From Komagataeibacter oboediens (GTDB lineage: Bacteria > Pseudomonadota > Alphaproteobacteria > Acetobacterales > Acetobacteraceae): DNA of 47,395 bases. Below the pieces are notes generated by a model. The model did no database searches. It was given only the letters and a program-made list of their open reading frames with translations, and had not been told where the DNA came from. The DNA lies in NCBI RefSeq assembly GCF_003207815.1, contig NZ_NKTX01000021.1, forward strand, positions 1 through 47,395, in the 5' to 3' direction. Below are positions 24,191-33,087 of the stretch, piece after piece. The first letter of the stretch is position 1. Every line of letters starts with the position of its first letter. Position numbers and translations under genes: made by a program.

Positions 24191-25120
24191 ATGAAGCCTG
24201 CCATCCTGCTGCTTGAACCCATGATGCCTGAAATCGAGAAACAGCTTGATGCTGCCTATACCGTCTACCGTGCCGCCACACCCGAACAGCTGGAAAAAAT
24301 TGCCGGATCAATCCGCGGCATTGCCACCGGCGGCGGCACGGGCGTGCCGCGCGCGGTCATGGACAGCCTGCCGCACCTTGAAATCATTGCCATAAACGGG
24401 ATCGGCACAGATGCGGTCGACCTGAATGAGGTCAGACGTCGCGGCATTCATGTCACCACTACACCGGGCGTACTGACCGATGACGTGGCGGACATGGCCA
24501 TGGGCCTGCTGCTGTCGCTGCTGCGCGGCCTGCCGGCAGCGGACCGTTACGTGCGTGACGGCGCATGGGGCAGCACCCCCCCGCCACCGCTGGGCCACAG
24601 GGTATCGGGGCGCAGGCTGGGCATACTGGGCATGGGCCATGTGGGACAGGCGGTGGCCACGCGTGCACGCGCATTTGGCATGCCGGTGTCCTACACCGAC
24701 CGACGTGACAAGGCCCTGCCCGGTTATGCATTCGTGCCGGACCTGCCAACACTTGCACACCACAGCGACGTGCTGGTGGTGGCAGCGTCCGGCGGTGCGG
24801 AATCGCGGCATCTGGTCAACCGGCAGGTGCTGGATGCGCTGGGGCCGGATGGTGTCCTGATCAACGTGGCGCGGGGTTCGGTGGTGGACGAAGCAGCCCT
24901 TGTCGCAGCCCTGGCCGACGGCACGCTGGGCGGCGCGGGCCTTGATGTGTTCGAACATGAACCCGATGTGCCCGACGGCCTGCGAACCTCGCCACACACG
25001 GTCCTGCAACCCCACCGCGCCAGCGCCACGGTGGAAACCCGGCTGGCGATGGGCAATCTGGTCGTAGGCAACCTGGCCGCCCATTTCGCGGGCCAGCCGC
25101 TGCTCACCCCGGTGGTCTGA
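24191..25120 (+). CDS. D-2-hydroxyacid dehydrogenase (glyoxylate/hydroxypyruvate reductase type)
   Basis: A 309-residue NAD(P)-dependent D-2-hydroxyacid dehydrogenase. The nucleotide-binding GILGMGHVGQA lies at residues 144-154. The catalytic triad is Arg228 (NVARGS), Glu257 (EHEP) and His275 (QPHRAS). Members of this group reduce glyoxylate, hydroxypyruvate or 2-keto-sugar acids such as 2-ketogluconate; the latter would suit an acetic acid bacterium but is a guess. The ATG at 24191 follows the hydratase by 29 bases. Because of the hydratase frameshift, the reading frame is open right through from 23414, giving an artificial 568-residue fusion. Confidence 0.92.
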   Translation: MKPAILLLEPMMPEIEKQLDAAYTVYRAATPEQLEKIAGSIRGIATGGGTGVPRAVMDSLPHLEIIAINGIGTDAVDLNEVRRRGIHVTTTPGVLTDDVADMAMGLLLSLLRGLPAADRYVRDGAWGSTPPPPLGHRVSGRRLGILGMGHVGQAVATRARAFGMPVSYTDRRDKALPGYAFVPDLPTLAHHSDVLVVAASGGAESRHLVNRQVLDALGPDGVLINVARGSVVDEAALVAALADGTLGGAGLDVFEHEPDVPDGLRTSPHTVLQPHRASATVETRLAMGNLVVGNLAAHFAGQPLLTPVV

Positions 25121-25247
25121 ACGGTCAGGTAGGGAATCAGGGCTTCCGGGTATCGTCTTTTTCCACAACGGCGATGTCTGCGGGATCTTTGGAAATAGGG
25201 TTCGCCGGAAGCGTTCTTGAAACCGGCGGATCATTGTGCCGTGCATC

Positions 25248-26264
25248 TCACGAACCGGTGGGGGACCCGGCTGCCAGAACGGTCCGCATGCCGGCGGTCA
25301 GTTCCAGGGCATGACACCGTAGCCCATGGTCATGAATGGGCAGTGCAACCAGCAGTTCATCGGGTTCATGGCGGGCGATGAAATCACGCAGGCGGGGCAT
25401 GATGGACCGGGCCGAACCTGCAAACGTGCAGGACAGGGTATGGTCCACCATTGCCTGTTCCGCAGGCGACCACAGGCCGGACGTATCCGCCACCGGCGGC
25501 GGGAAGGCAATGGGACGTCCGCGCCGCAGGGCGATGAAATACTGTTGCAGGGACGTTGCAAGCAGCGCGCCCTGCGCGTCATCATCCGCCGCGATGATAT
25601 TGACGCTCAGCATCACATGGGGCGCCGGACATCGGGCCGAGGGTTCGAAGCGTGCGCGGTACAGGCTGACCGCCTCCGCCATCTGGCCCGGCGCGAAATG
25701 GGATGCAAAGGCATAGGGCAGGCCAAGCCGCGCGGCCAGAACCGCCGAAAACAGGGATGACCCCAGCAGCCACACCGGCACCCGCAGGCCCATGCCGGGT
25801 ATGGCATGGATCAGGTGGGTGTCTTCAGGGGCCGCCGGTTCAAAATACTGCAGCAGTTCAACCACGTCGGATGCAAAGCGTTCGGGCGCGTGCGGATCGC
25901 GGCGCAGGGCGCGGGCCGTGCGCTGGTCCGCCCCCGGCGCGCGGCCAAGCCCGAGGTCGATCCGTCCGGGAAACAGGGTTTCCAGCGTGCCAAACTGTTC
26001 GGCAATAACCAGTGGGGAATGGTTGGGCAGCATGACGCCCCCTGCCCCCACGCGGATATGGTGCGTCGCGGCCGCCACCTGCCCGATCAGGATTCCCGTC
26101 GCGGCCGACGCAATACCCGGCATGGCATGGTGTTCAGCCAGCCAGTACCGCACAAACCCCAGACCATCGGCCCGTTGCGCCAGATCCAGCGTATTGCGAA
26201 AGGCATCGCCCACGCTGCCGCCGCGCGTGATCAGGGAAAGGTCAAGGACGGAAAACGGGATCAC
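25248..26264 (-). CDS. luciferase-like flavin-dependent monooxygenase (LLM class)
   Basis: A 338-residue TIM-barrel protein of the bacterial luciferase superfamily, using reduced flavin (FMNH2 or F420-like use in other phyla). Family landmarks: [11 protein letters not shown] at the start, [53 protein letters not shown], and [15 protein letters not shown]. This matches the YhbW-like group of unknown substrate. The start chosen is GTG at 26264, because GAGG lies seven bases upstream and family homology begins with [12 protein letters not shown] at 26291 would add nine residues. A monooxygenation of a small organic compound is expected but unproven. Confidence 0.87.
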   Translation of the reverse strand: MIPFSVLDLSLITRGGSVGDAFRNTLDLAQRADGLGFVRYWLAEHHAMPGIASAATGILIGQVAAATHHIRVGAGGVMLPNHSPLVIAEQFGTLETLFPGRIDLGLGRAPGADQRTARALRRDPHAPERFASDVVELLQYFEPAAPEDTHLIHAIPGMGLRVPVWLLGSSLFSAVLAARLGLPYAFASHFAPGQMAEAVSLYRARFEPSARCPAPHVMLSVNIIAADDDAQGALLATSLQQYFIALRRGRPIAFPPPVADTSGLWSPAEQAMVDHTLSCTFAGSARSIMPRLRDFIARHEPDELLVALPIHDHGLRCHALELTAGMRTVLAAGSPTGS

Positions 26265-26347
26265 ACCAGCACCTCGGCACACATGAAACACGGAAGGTCA
26301 GGTAGATATGGAAACGGATCCGCATGAAATCCAGCACGGGGCATACA

Positions 26348-26390
26348 GAAGTTTCTGGTGAAGCTTTTTTCCAAAAGCATCTGGAAACAC
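26348..26390 (+). repeat. degenerate intergenic element, copy d
   Basis: GAAGTTTCTGGTGAAGCTTT, then a T-run, then CCAAAAGCATCTGG. AAGCTTTT and CCAAAAGC-like parts form an imperfect stem. The minus-strand copy at 39041 shares GTTTCYGGTGAAGC with it. Confidence 0.35.
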
Positions 26391-26552
26391 TGTTATTTCA
26401 GAAAAAATACACCTGAACCGCCGGTTATTTTCCATCCGCCGGGTTATCGTGAAATACTTTCGGCAAAAACAGTCCGGCAGAACGGGGCCGAATACAGGAA
26501 CCATCCCCCTGATGGGTCGTTGGGTCAGCAGGCATTCTGTGGAGTATATCCC

Positions 26553-26741
26553 ATGCTGACCCTTCTTATCATTGCCCTTATCATCTTCGCCATTGGCGGG
26601 GGTGGCTATGGTTACCGCTCCGGCTGGTACGGCGGCCCGAGGGGAACCGGTTTCAACGGCCTCGGGCTGCTGCCGATCATCCTGCTGGTCATCGCGCTTT
26701 TTTTGTTGCTGCATACGCCTGGTAGCGCGCCGCCGCCATGA
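26553..26741 (+). CDS. small membrane protein, DUF3309-like
   Basis: A 62-residue protein with two hydrophobic helices (MLTLLIIALIIFAIGG and LGLLPIILLVIALFLLL) joined by a Gly/Tyr/Arg-rich loop (GGYGYRSGWYGGPRGTGFNG). This is the arrangement of DUF3309 proteins, short membrane proteins of unknown function common in proteobacteria. GGAG lies eight bases before the ATG. It stands alone between the luciferase-like gene and the BASS transporter, with which it converges; a hairpin overlaps its stop. Confidence 0.65.
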   Translation: MLTLLIIALIIFAIGGGGYGYRSGWYGGPRGTGFNGLGLLPIILLVIALFLLLHTPGSAPPP

Positions 26742-26751
26742 TGGTGGCGCG
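26726..26751. terminator. hairpin between DUF3309-like gene and BASS gene
   Basis: CGCGCCGCC pairs with GGTGGCGCG (one G-U pair) over an 8-base loop, spanning the stop codon of the small membrane protein and ending 9 bases before the convergent BASS stop. Usable on both strands. Confidence 0.5.
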
Positions 26752-26759
26752 TCAGGGGG

Positions 26760-27680
26760 TCATGGGCGGCCGTCGCGCGGGGGCCGTCCCGCCCACAGGG
26801 CGGCCAGGGCCGAACCCGATATGTTATGCCATACGGAAAACACCGCCCCCGGCAGGGCCGCCAGCGGGGAGAAATACAGACGCCCCAATGTCGCCGCCAG
26901 ACCTGAATTCTGCATGCCGACCTCCAGCGCCAGCGTGCGGCACACGGCCTCGTCAAACCCCAGCAGTCGCCCGCCCCAGTACCCACCCAGCAGCCCGATC
27001 GCGTTATGCAGCACCACGCCCACCAGCACCAGCGGCCCCACCGTCGCAAGTGACGGACGTACGCCGGCTACGATGCTGCCGATGATCGTCATGATCGACA
27101 CCATGGCCACCAGCGGCAGCACCGGTTCAATCCGCCGGACCAGTCGGGCACACATGGTATTGACAATCACCCCGCCCATGACCGGCAGGGCAACAATTTC
27201 AATAATGCTGCGAAACAGCCCCCAACTGTCGACACTGACGCCGGACGAGACGTAAAACCGCGTCAGCACCGGCGTTGCGATAATACCGACAAGCGTGGAC
27301 AGCGTGCTGATGCTGACCGACAGTGCTACGTCACCACGTGACAGGTAGATCATGACATTGGACGCCGTGCCGCTGGACACACAGCCCACCAGTATCATGC
27401 CGGTGGCGATCATGGGCGGCATGCCCAGTACATGCGCGATCCCCCACGCCGCCAGTGGCATGACGAGGTAATGCAGCACGACCCCCGCCACCACCGGCAT
27501 CGGCCTGCGCGCGATACGCATGAAGTCCCCTGCCGTCAGCGTCACCCCCATGGTGAACATGATGAAGGCGAGCAGTGGCGTGATGGCGGGCGTCAGCACC
27601 AGAAACGGCGCGGGATACGCAATGGCTGCAACCGAAACAAGCACCGCCCATAGCGGGAACAGCCGCGTCAGGACCGACAT
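26760..27680 (-). CDS. bile acid:sodium symporter family (BASS) transporter
   Basis: A 306-residue inner-membrane protein with 9-10 hydrophobic helices. The BASS signature segments are LLAFIMFTMGVTLTAGDF, the first crossover motif GCVSSGTASNVM and the second EVGMQNSGLAATL, where sodium and substrate bind. Bacterial members (YocS, PanS) carry pantoate, organic acids or similar anions with Na+. Substrate here is unknown. It is divergent from the amidohydrolase gene, which may use the imported compound. Confidence 0.88.
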   Translation of the reverse strand: MSVLTRLFPLWAVLVSVAAIAYPAPFLVLTPAITPLLAFIMFTMGVTLTAGDFMRIARRPMPVVAGVVLHYLVMPLAAWGIAHVLGMPPMIATGMILVGCVSSGTASNVMIYLSRGDVALSVSISTLSTLVGIIATPVLTRFYVSSGVSVDSWGLFRSIIEIVALPVMGGVIVNTMCARLVRRIEPVLPLVAMVSIMTIIGSIVAGVRPSLATVGPLVLVGVVLHNAIGLLGGYWGGRLLGFDEAVCRTLALEVGMQNSGLAATLGRLYFSPLAALPGAVFSVWHNISGSALAALWAGRPPRDGRP

Positions 27681-27725
27681 GTCATTTTCCGTGCGTCCAT
27701 CATTTCCTCACCTGCGCCGTGCTGC

Positions 27726-27746
27726 CCGGCCATGCGGTATGGCCGG
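27726..27746. promoter_or_regulatory. palindrome between BASS and amidohydrolase genes
   Basis: CCGGCCAT and ATGGCCGG form a perfect 8-bp inverted repeat with a 5-base spacer, 46 bases upstream of the BASS start and about 200 bases upstream of the amidohydrolase. It could be a shared operator or a 5' leader hairpin of the BASS transcript. Confidence 0.35.
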
Positions 27747-27946
27747 ACCTGCGTCATGATTATGTGGGGCATCTCCATACGCATGGGCGCGTGATATGGC
27801 CAGAGCGTACACGCGCGTACGGGCCGGGTTTTATGTCGTCCCGGCAAACCGTAACGCAACCGCATCCGCGCCATACTGTTGTCATACAGAAGACGGGACG
27901 CAGGCCATACCCGGTCGTACCTGCGCCCTGATGCATGGAGGCCCGC

Positions 27947-29821
27947 GTGCCCGATACCGTTTACCGCAACGCGCTTTTCTTTGATGGGACCGGTGGCTGT
28001 CCCGTCATTTCAGACATTGCCGTATCCCATGGCCGCATCGCGGCGATCTCACCCGACCTGCAATGGGATGAAAACGCCATACAGGTGGACTGCACCGGAC
28101 TATGGTTGATGCCGGGGCTGCTGGATATCCACACACACCTTGACCTTGAACTGGAACTGGCCCCCCAACTGCCTGAGGTCGTGCGGCACGGGACCACAAC
28201 GGTCGTCATTGGCAACTGTTCCATCGGCGTGACCTATGGGCACCTGCGCAATGGGGGGGAAGACCCCATAGTAGACTGTTTCGCCCGGGTGGAAAACATG
28301 CCCAAATCCGTGTTGGCCCGGGTGGCGGATGCCTGCACATGGACGGATTCACAGGGGTATCTCAATCACCTGTCCCGCCTGCCGCTGGGTGCCAATGTCG
28401 TGCCGCTCATTCCCCATTCCATGCTGCGCATTGCGGTAATGGGGCTGCGGCGGTCCATTGAACGCCGGCCCAGCCGCCGCGAACGCGCGAAGATGGCGCA
28501 GTTGCTTGAGGCTGGCATGACGCAGGGCTATGCCGGGTTTTCCACCGATGCGCTGCCCTTTCATTTCCTGGCCAATGCCCCGCACAAAAAACGCCGGATC
28601 CCCACGCAGTACGCCAGTTTTCGCGAACTGTCGCGCCTGACCCGCATCGTGCGCCGCTACGGGCGCGTATGGCAGGCGACACCACCCAAGGATCATATCT
28701 TCAGGGCAGTGCGCACCTTCCTGCTCAGCAGTGGGCGCCTGTATGGCCGGCCGCTGCGGACCACGGTGCTGGCAGCGATCGATCTGCGCACCAACCGCGC
28801 GGCGGTCACGATGTGCCTCATGCTGTCGGCCATCCTCAATTCAAAGCTGCTGCGCGGCATCTTCCGTTTTCAGGTGCTGCCAGGTCCGTTCCGGATATGG
28901 AGCGACGGGGCGATCAACCCCATTGCGGATGAAATTCCCGAACTGCGCGCCCTGAATGAACTGGAACTTGATGACCGGGCGGGACGCCTGCGTATTCTGG
29001 ACAGCCCGCAATGGATCGCGGCCTTTCGCGCGATGTGGATGAAGGGCAAGGCGGGATGGTCCATCGCACGGCTGCGACGGCTGCTGCGGCTGGAGGACAC
29101 CGTGCTGACGCGCCGACTGTCGGACATGCGGGTGGCCGAATGCCCCCTGCCCCACTGGAAAGGCGAGACGCTGCAGCAGCCCTATCACCGCCTGCGCCGG
29201 TGGCAGGCAGGCCGGGGCCGCCATGGCGCCGCCAACCCGGCGGAAGCCGCGTTCTTCGCGACCTTTCCCAACCCCATCGAGGATGACGCCGCCTTTTTCA
29301 TACACCTGCTGCGGCAGTGGGATACGGACCTGCGGTGGGAAACGGTCATTGCCAACAACGACCCGGTCACCCTGAAAAAACTGCTGTTCAGTCGCCACAC
29401 GCTACCGGGATTCAATGACAGTGGGGCGCATCTGGCCAATATCGGCTTTTATGACGGCAACCTGCGCACCCTGAAGATCGCCCAGCCTGACGGGCCGCAG
29501 CAGGTGGCCATTGCCGTCCATCGGCTGACCGGGCTGCCCGCGGCCTTTTTCAACCTTGATACCGGTGTGCTGAAAATCGGGGCACAGGCAGACCTGTGCG
29601 TCATCGACCCCGGTGCCCTGCGCCGGTGGGATCCGGAAAAAACCTATGAGTTCGTGTATCGCAGCGCATTCGGCTGCCGTCAGGTCATCAACCGGCCGCC
29701 CGGCGTCGTGCGCCATGTCATGATCGCAGGCCGGACCGCGTGGACCGATGGCGGCTATACCCATGATTTTGGACAGGTTCCCTTTGGCCGGGTTATGCGC
29801 ACGAAGGACCATGCCCGGTGA
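27947..29821 (+). CDS. amidohydrolase, N-acyl-D-amino-acid deacylase-like
   Basis: A 624-residue amidohydrolase-superfamily enzyme. The N-terminal beta-sandwich leads into the metal site PGLLDIHTHLDLE near residue 62-75, then GTTTVVIGNCSIGVTYG, the loop typical of D-aminoacylases. Further on are FNDSGAHLANIGFYDGN, which carries the conserved catalytic Asp region, and a C-terminal AQADLCVIDPGALRRW sandwich part. D-aminoacylases deacylate N-acyl-D-amino acids; this protein is longer than the typical 480-580 residues, and a second group of this fold has other substrates. Start: GTG at 27947 with GGAGG five bases upstream; an ATG at 27935 is an alternative, with the same GGAGG falling inside it. 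Possibly linked functionally to the divergent BASS importer. Confidence 0.8.
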   Translation: MPDTVYRNALFFDGTGGCPVISDIAVSHGRIAAISPDLQWDENAIQVDCTGLWLMPGLLDIHTHLDLELELAPQLPEVVRHGTTTVVIGNCSIGVTYGHLRNGGEDPIVDCFARVENMPKSVLARVADACTWTDSQGYLNHLSRLPLGANVVPLIPHSMLRIAVMGLRRSIERRPSRRERAKMAQLLEAGMTQGYAGFSTDALPFHFLANAPHKKRRIPTQYASFRELSRLTRIVRRYGRVWQATPPKDHIFRAVRTFLLSSGRLYGRPLRTTVLAAIDLRTNRAAVTMCLMLSAILNSKLLRGIFRFQVLPGPFRIWSDGAINPIADEIPELRALNELELDDRAGRLRILDSPQWIAAFRAMWMKGKAGWSIARLRRLLRLEDTVLTRRLSDMRVAECPLPHWKGETLQQPYHRLRRWQAGRGRHGAANPAEAAFFATFPNPIEDDAAFFIHLLRQWDTDLRWETVIANNDPVTLKKLLFSRHTLPGFNDSGAHLANIGFYDGNLRTLKIAQPDGPQQVAIAVHRLTGLPAAFFNLDTGVLKIGAQADLCVIDPGALRRWDPEKTYEFVYRSAFGCRQVINRPPGVVRHVMIAGRTAWTDGGYTHDFGQVPFGRVMRTKDHAR

Positions 29822-29917
29822 ACGCCACGCCCTGTTCCCTGATGGGCAACGCGCCGCTGCACAGATTTGATGGCTTCTTCCCCCCCCTTTCCATGCTATG
29901 GGCTGTAAACCCACCCC

Positions 29918-31153
29918 ATGACGTTGCGTGGAGAGCACTGCCCCTTGTCATGCCGATTGCAAGCCGGAACCGCACTGTGCACCGTTGTGATGATGGGCGC
30001 AGCCGCGGCCGATGCCCAGAGCGTTCCCACCATTGACCTGCACGGCATAACCATAAAACCCTACGCCACGGACCAGCTTGATGTCGGCGGGTTTCCCGGC
30101 GCGTCGCCTGCCCGTCCGGGCACGGGGGCACGTGGCGCGCGCCTGCGCAATGGCGTGCGGCTGAATATCCATAAACAGGTCGAAATCGGGGCGATATGGG
30201 ATTTCGGGCCTGCGCCCGGCGGACCGATGCGCCTGTTTGAAGGTCAGGTTTCCTATATCGGGCTGCGGCATTTCGTGTTTACGGCGGGTATTTTCAAACC
30301 CAGCTTCGGCCTTGAATCCATGCAGGCGCAGGGCGATACCGTCTTTATTGAACGTTCCAGCATCTCCACCCTGACCCGCAATCTGGCTACGGGCATCGAA
30401 CGGCAGGCGGTGCAGGCGGAAACGTATGGGAGACGATATCATTTTGCCCTGTCCGCCACGGCTGGCACCGCAGGCCCGGGCGAAAACGGCAACCAGCGCG
30501 CCATGGCATTCCGACTGGTCGGCCTGCCGGTACGCACGCGCTCACTGCTGTTCCATCTGGGGTTTTCGGGGGAATGGATATTCCGCCCGGCCTCCGCGGG
30601 GAATGCGGCCCCCATGCTGTCGCTGTCCGACAACCCGGAAATCAATCCCGGAACGGTTTCAAAATACCTCAATACAGGAAAAATCCAGTCCGACAGCGCG
30701 GGCGCTTTCGGGGTGGAGGCCGCCGTATCATGGCAGAAACTGCTGTTTCAGGGTGAAGCCTATGACATCGTGCTGAACAGCCACGTCAACAGCAGCAGCA
30801 GCCAGCAACTGCGCTTCCACGGGTGGTACGGGCAGCTTGGCTACACCATCAATGGAAAGGGACGGGAGTGGAAGGGACGCACGGCGGCGTTTTCCTCACC
30901 ATCATGCGACAGAAAGCAGAGCATGCCATGCAACGGCTATGGCGTGCTGGAGGTCGCGGCCCGCTATTCCCAGGCGGACCTTGATGCCGGCCCCATACAC
31001 GGCGGTGACCAGCAGACCGGGTCACTGGCCATAAACTGGTGGCCCACGGGGATCATCCGCACGACCCTACAGTATGAATACGGGCAGATTACGGGCGGTG
31101 ACATGCCTGAACATTTTCATGCGGTCATGTCGATGTTCCAGATAAAATTCTGA
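29918..31153 (+). CDS. outer-membrane porin, OprO/OprP (phosphate-selective porin) family
   Basis: A 411-residue exported beta-barrel. A signal peptide (about residues 1-33, CTVVMMGAAAADA cut) precedes alternating strands ending in the outer-membrane signature Phe (AVMSMFQIKF). Family cues are LRNGVRLNIHKQVEIGAIWDFGP, FVFTAGIFKPSFGLE, ERSSISTLTRN, GIERQAVQAETYG and NWWPTGIIRTTLQYEYGQI. Such trimeric porins take up phosphate, polyphosphate or other anions; the selectivity residues are not resolved. It lies 96 bases after the amidohydrolase on the same strand and could serve entry of that enzyme's substrate, though this is speculative. Confidence 0.85.
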   Translation: MTLRGEHCPLSCRLQAGTALCTVVMMGAAAADAQSVPTIDLHGITIKPYATDQLDVGGFPGASPARPGTGARGARLRNGVRLNIHKQVEIGAIWDFGPAPGGPMRLFEGQVSYIGLRHFVFTAGIFKPSFGLESMQAQGDTVFIERSSISTLTRNLATGIERQAVQAETYGRRYHFALSATAGTAGPGENGNQRAMAFRLVGLPVRTRSLLFHLGFSGEWIFRPASAGNAAPMLSLSDNPEINPGTVSKYLNTGKIQSDSAGAFGVEAAVSWQKLLFQGEAYDIVLNSHVNSSSSQQLRFHGWYGQLGYTINGKGREWKGRTAAFSSPSCDRKQSMPCNGYGVLEVAARYSQADLDAGPIHGGDQQTGSLAINWWPTGIIRTTLQYEYGQITGGDMPEHFHAVMSMFQIKF

Positions 31154-31232
31154 CGTTCCCCATCCACATGTAGCCGCGCCCCAGTAGCCGACATGCGGCC
31201 CCTGCCCCGTAACGGATGCGCATATGGGGCGT

Positions 31233-31254
31233 TGATCCCGATATGAAGGGATCA
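31233..31254 (+). promoter_or_regulatory. hairpin/palindrome upstream of the extradiol dioxygenase gene
   Basis: TGATCCC and GGGATCA, a perfect 7-bp inverted repeat with an 8-base loop, 28 bases before the dioxygenase ATG and about 80 bases after the porin stop. Either an operator or a weak terminator for the porin transcript. Confidence 0.4.
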
Positions 31255-31282
31255 TGATGACCACAACAGGAAGGTGACCGGC

Positions 31283-32113
31283 ATGGAACAGCACCCAAGC
31301 CCCAGCAACGAAACGGCACGGCCCCGCCAGCCCGTCCTGTTCCTGCCACATGGCGGGGGGCCGTGCTTCTTCATGGACTGGCCCGATACGTGGGACCGTA
31401 TGGCGGCCTACCTGCGTGGGGTGGCAGCAGGCCTGCCGCAACGTCCGGACGGAATCGTGGTCGTGTCCAGCCACTGGGAAACGGGGATGCCCACGGTGAC
31501 ATCCGGCATGAATCCCGCGCTGATATATGACTATTCCGGCTTTCCACCGCATACGTACCAGCTCCGGTACCCCGCACCGGGTTCGCCAGAACTCGCGGCC
31601 CGTGCGTGCGCCCTGCTGGACAGGGCGGGCATTGCCTGCGCGCAGGACCCCGAACGCGGGTTTGACCATGGCGTGTTCATCCCGTTCTTGCTGGCGTTTC
31701 CGCAGGCGGACATCCCGATTGTGGAACTGTCGCTGCAACGCGACCTGAACGCCGCACTGGAAATACGGATCGGGGCGACGCTGCGTCCCCTGCGCGACCA
31801 GAACATCCTGATCGTAGGTACGGGCATGACATATCATAACCTGCATCATTTCATGGGCCAGAACCCTCAGTCCAACGTCGTGTCACGGGAATTCGACACA
31901 TGGCTGGCCCATGCAGTGGAAGCCCCACCGGACGTACGGACCGAAGCGCTGACACAGTGGATGCACGCACCGGGTGCGCGGATCTGCCACCCCCGGCCCG
32001 AGCACCTGCTGCCACTCATGTTCGCGGCAGGGGCCGCCGGGACGGACCGGGGCGTGCGCGATTACAGCGATACCGTGATGGGCAAGGCGCTGTCGGGTTT
32101 CCGGTTTGGCTGA
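31283..32113 (+). CDS. class III extradiol ring-cleavage dioxygenase (LigB/DODA family)
   Basis: A 276-residue non-heme iron enzyme. The ligand and catalytic histidines occur in the family order: LPHGGGP near residue 25, VVSSHWE near 63, FDHGVFIPF near 128, and TGMTYHNLHHF plus HPRPEHLLPL in the C-terminal half. Members open catechols between or beside hydroxyls; plant DODA makes betalamic acid from L-DOPA, and bacterial homologues cleave various catechols. ATG at 31283 follows AGGAAGG; a GTG at 31274 is also in frame. Transcribed upstream of the broken YceI gene. Confidence 0.88.
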   Translation: MEQHPSPSNETARPRQPVLFLPHGGGPCFFMDWPDTWDRMAAYLRGVAAGLPQRPDGIVVVSSHWETGMPTVTSGMNPALIYDYSGFPPHTYQLRYPAPGSPELAARACALLDRAGIACAQDPERGFDHGVFIPFLLAFPQADIPIVELSLQRDLNAALEIRIGATLRPLRDQNILIVGTGMTYHNLHHFMGQNPQSNVVSREFDTWLAHAVEAPPDVRTEALTQWMHAPGARICHPRPEHLLPLMFAAGAAGTDRGVRDYSDTVMGKALSGFRFG

Positions 32114-32122
32114 AGGGGGCGG

Positions 32123-32760
32123 ATGTCCCGTCCATGGAGTGGTTTCATAACACGCTACATGACCAGCATGACCGCAGCCTTCATGCTGCTGGCGGCCCCT
32201 GCTGCTGCCGCGCCACCTGTGGGGAAGCTACAGGCCGGATGCCAACGGGTTGATCCAGCCCATACCCAGATCATCTTTTTCCTGCTGCACATGGAGTTCA
32301 CGCATTATTCGGGCATGTTTTCAGGCATGATTTTTCAGGTGTAAGCGGTACATTGCAGCTTGATCCGGCGCATCCACCCGCTGAGCGACTGACGGTCAGC
32401 GTGCCAATCGGCAGCCTTCAGGCCACCCGCAACAGGCTGACCGGGGAACTGAAGGATGCGGACTGGTCTGACACGGACCGTTACCCGGATGCGACCTTGA
32501 CCGCCACATCGGTCGTGCCCGCTGGCACGGATGGCACAGATATTTCGGGCAATCTTACACTGCATGGCGTGACCAGCCCGATGGTCCTGCAGGCCCGTTA
32601 TATCGGCGCGGGCGTCAACCCACTGAACAGGGCCAATACCGTGAAGTTCGAGGCGACGGCCACACTCCGCCGCAGTGAATTCGGGATCACGGCCTATATG
32701 CCAATGCCGGGCGATACCGTCACGCTGATCATTGCCGGTGCGTTTGCAAAACACAACTGA
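32123..32760 (+). pseudogene. YceI family lipocalin-like periplasmic protein, frameshifted
   Basis: The 5' frame (32123-32344) encodes a signal sequence (MTSMTAAFMLLAAPAAAAP) and the YceI start QRVDPAHTQIIFFLLHMEFTHYSGMFSG, then stops. The remainder, in another frame, runs from about 32341 to 32760: SGTLQLDPAHPPAERLTVSVPI, GVTSPMVLQARY, the NTVKFEATATLRRSEFGI motif, and a normal YceI end. TTTTCAGG occurs at 32318-32325 and again 14 bases later at 32332-32339. Removing one 14-base unit restores GMFSG-V-SGTLQLDP without any other change. YceI proteins bind isoprenoid quinones or lipids in the periplasm. The original start was ATG 32123 after a G-rich ribosome binding site. Confidence 0.88.
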
Positions 32761-33087
32761 CCTGTCGTGATCCGTCCCATGGATCGCCGGGCGCACGCAA
32801 ACGGCATCCTGCAGCTCGCGGGCCACGCACCATTACTGATCCGCCCATTCCCGGCGATTGTCCCGACAACGCCATGATATGCCCGGAAATGGCCAGACGG
32901 TTGCCAGAAGCCGGGCGCCATGGCCGGTGGCGGCTGTTTCATGCTGGCGCGGGTCGGGAGAATGGCCGGGATCGCAGTTTTCCGGCGTATATATGGCCGA
33001 CTGATCTCACAACGTGTGGATGGCTTGACCGTATCGTGATGTCCACCTAACAAAACAGTACCAAACCGTTCCATATGATGGTGGCGC
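32761..33087 (+). promoter_or_regulatory. promoter region of the tripartite efflux operon
   Basis: A 327-base gap with no gene seen. A sigma70-like promoter is plausible near the right end: TTGACC (33025-33030), a 17-base spacer and TAACAA (33048-33053), 34 bases before the first ATG. The stretch CTAACAAAACAGTACCAAAC after the -10 is AT-rich and may include a repressor site, but no clean palindrome was found and no regulator gene is adjacent. Confidence 0.45.

Noticed and set aside
23348-25120. A 590-residue open frame suggesting a natural hydratase-dehydrogenase fusion
   Set aside because: The middle 69 residues are nonsense, while the neighbouring frame continues the hydratase family perfectly to its own stop; a one-base deletion explains the fusion.
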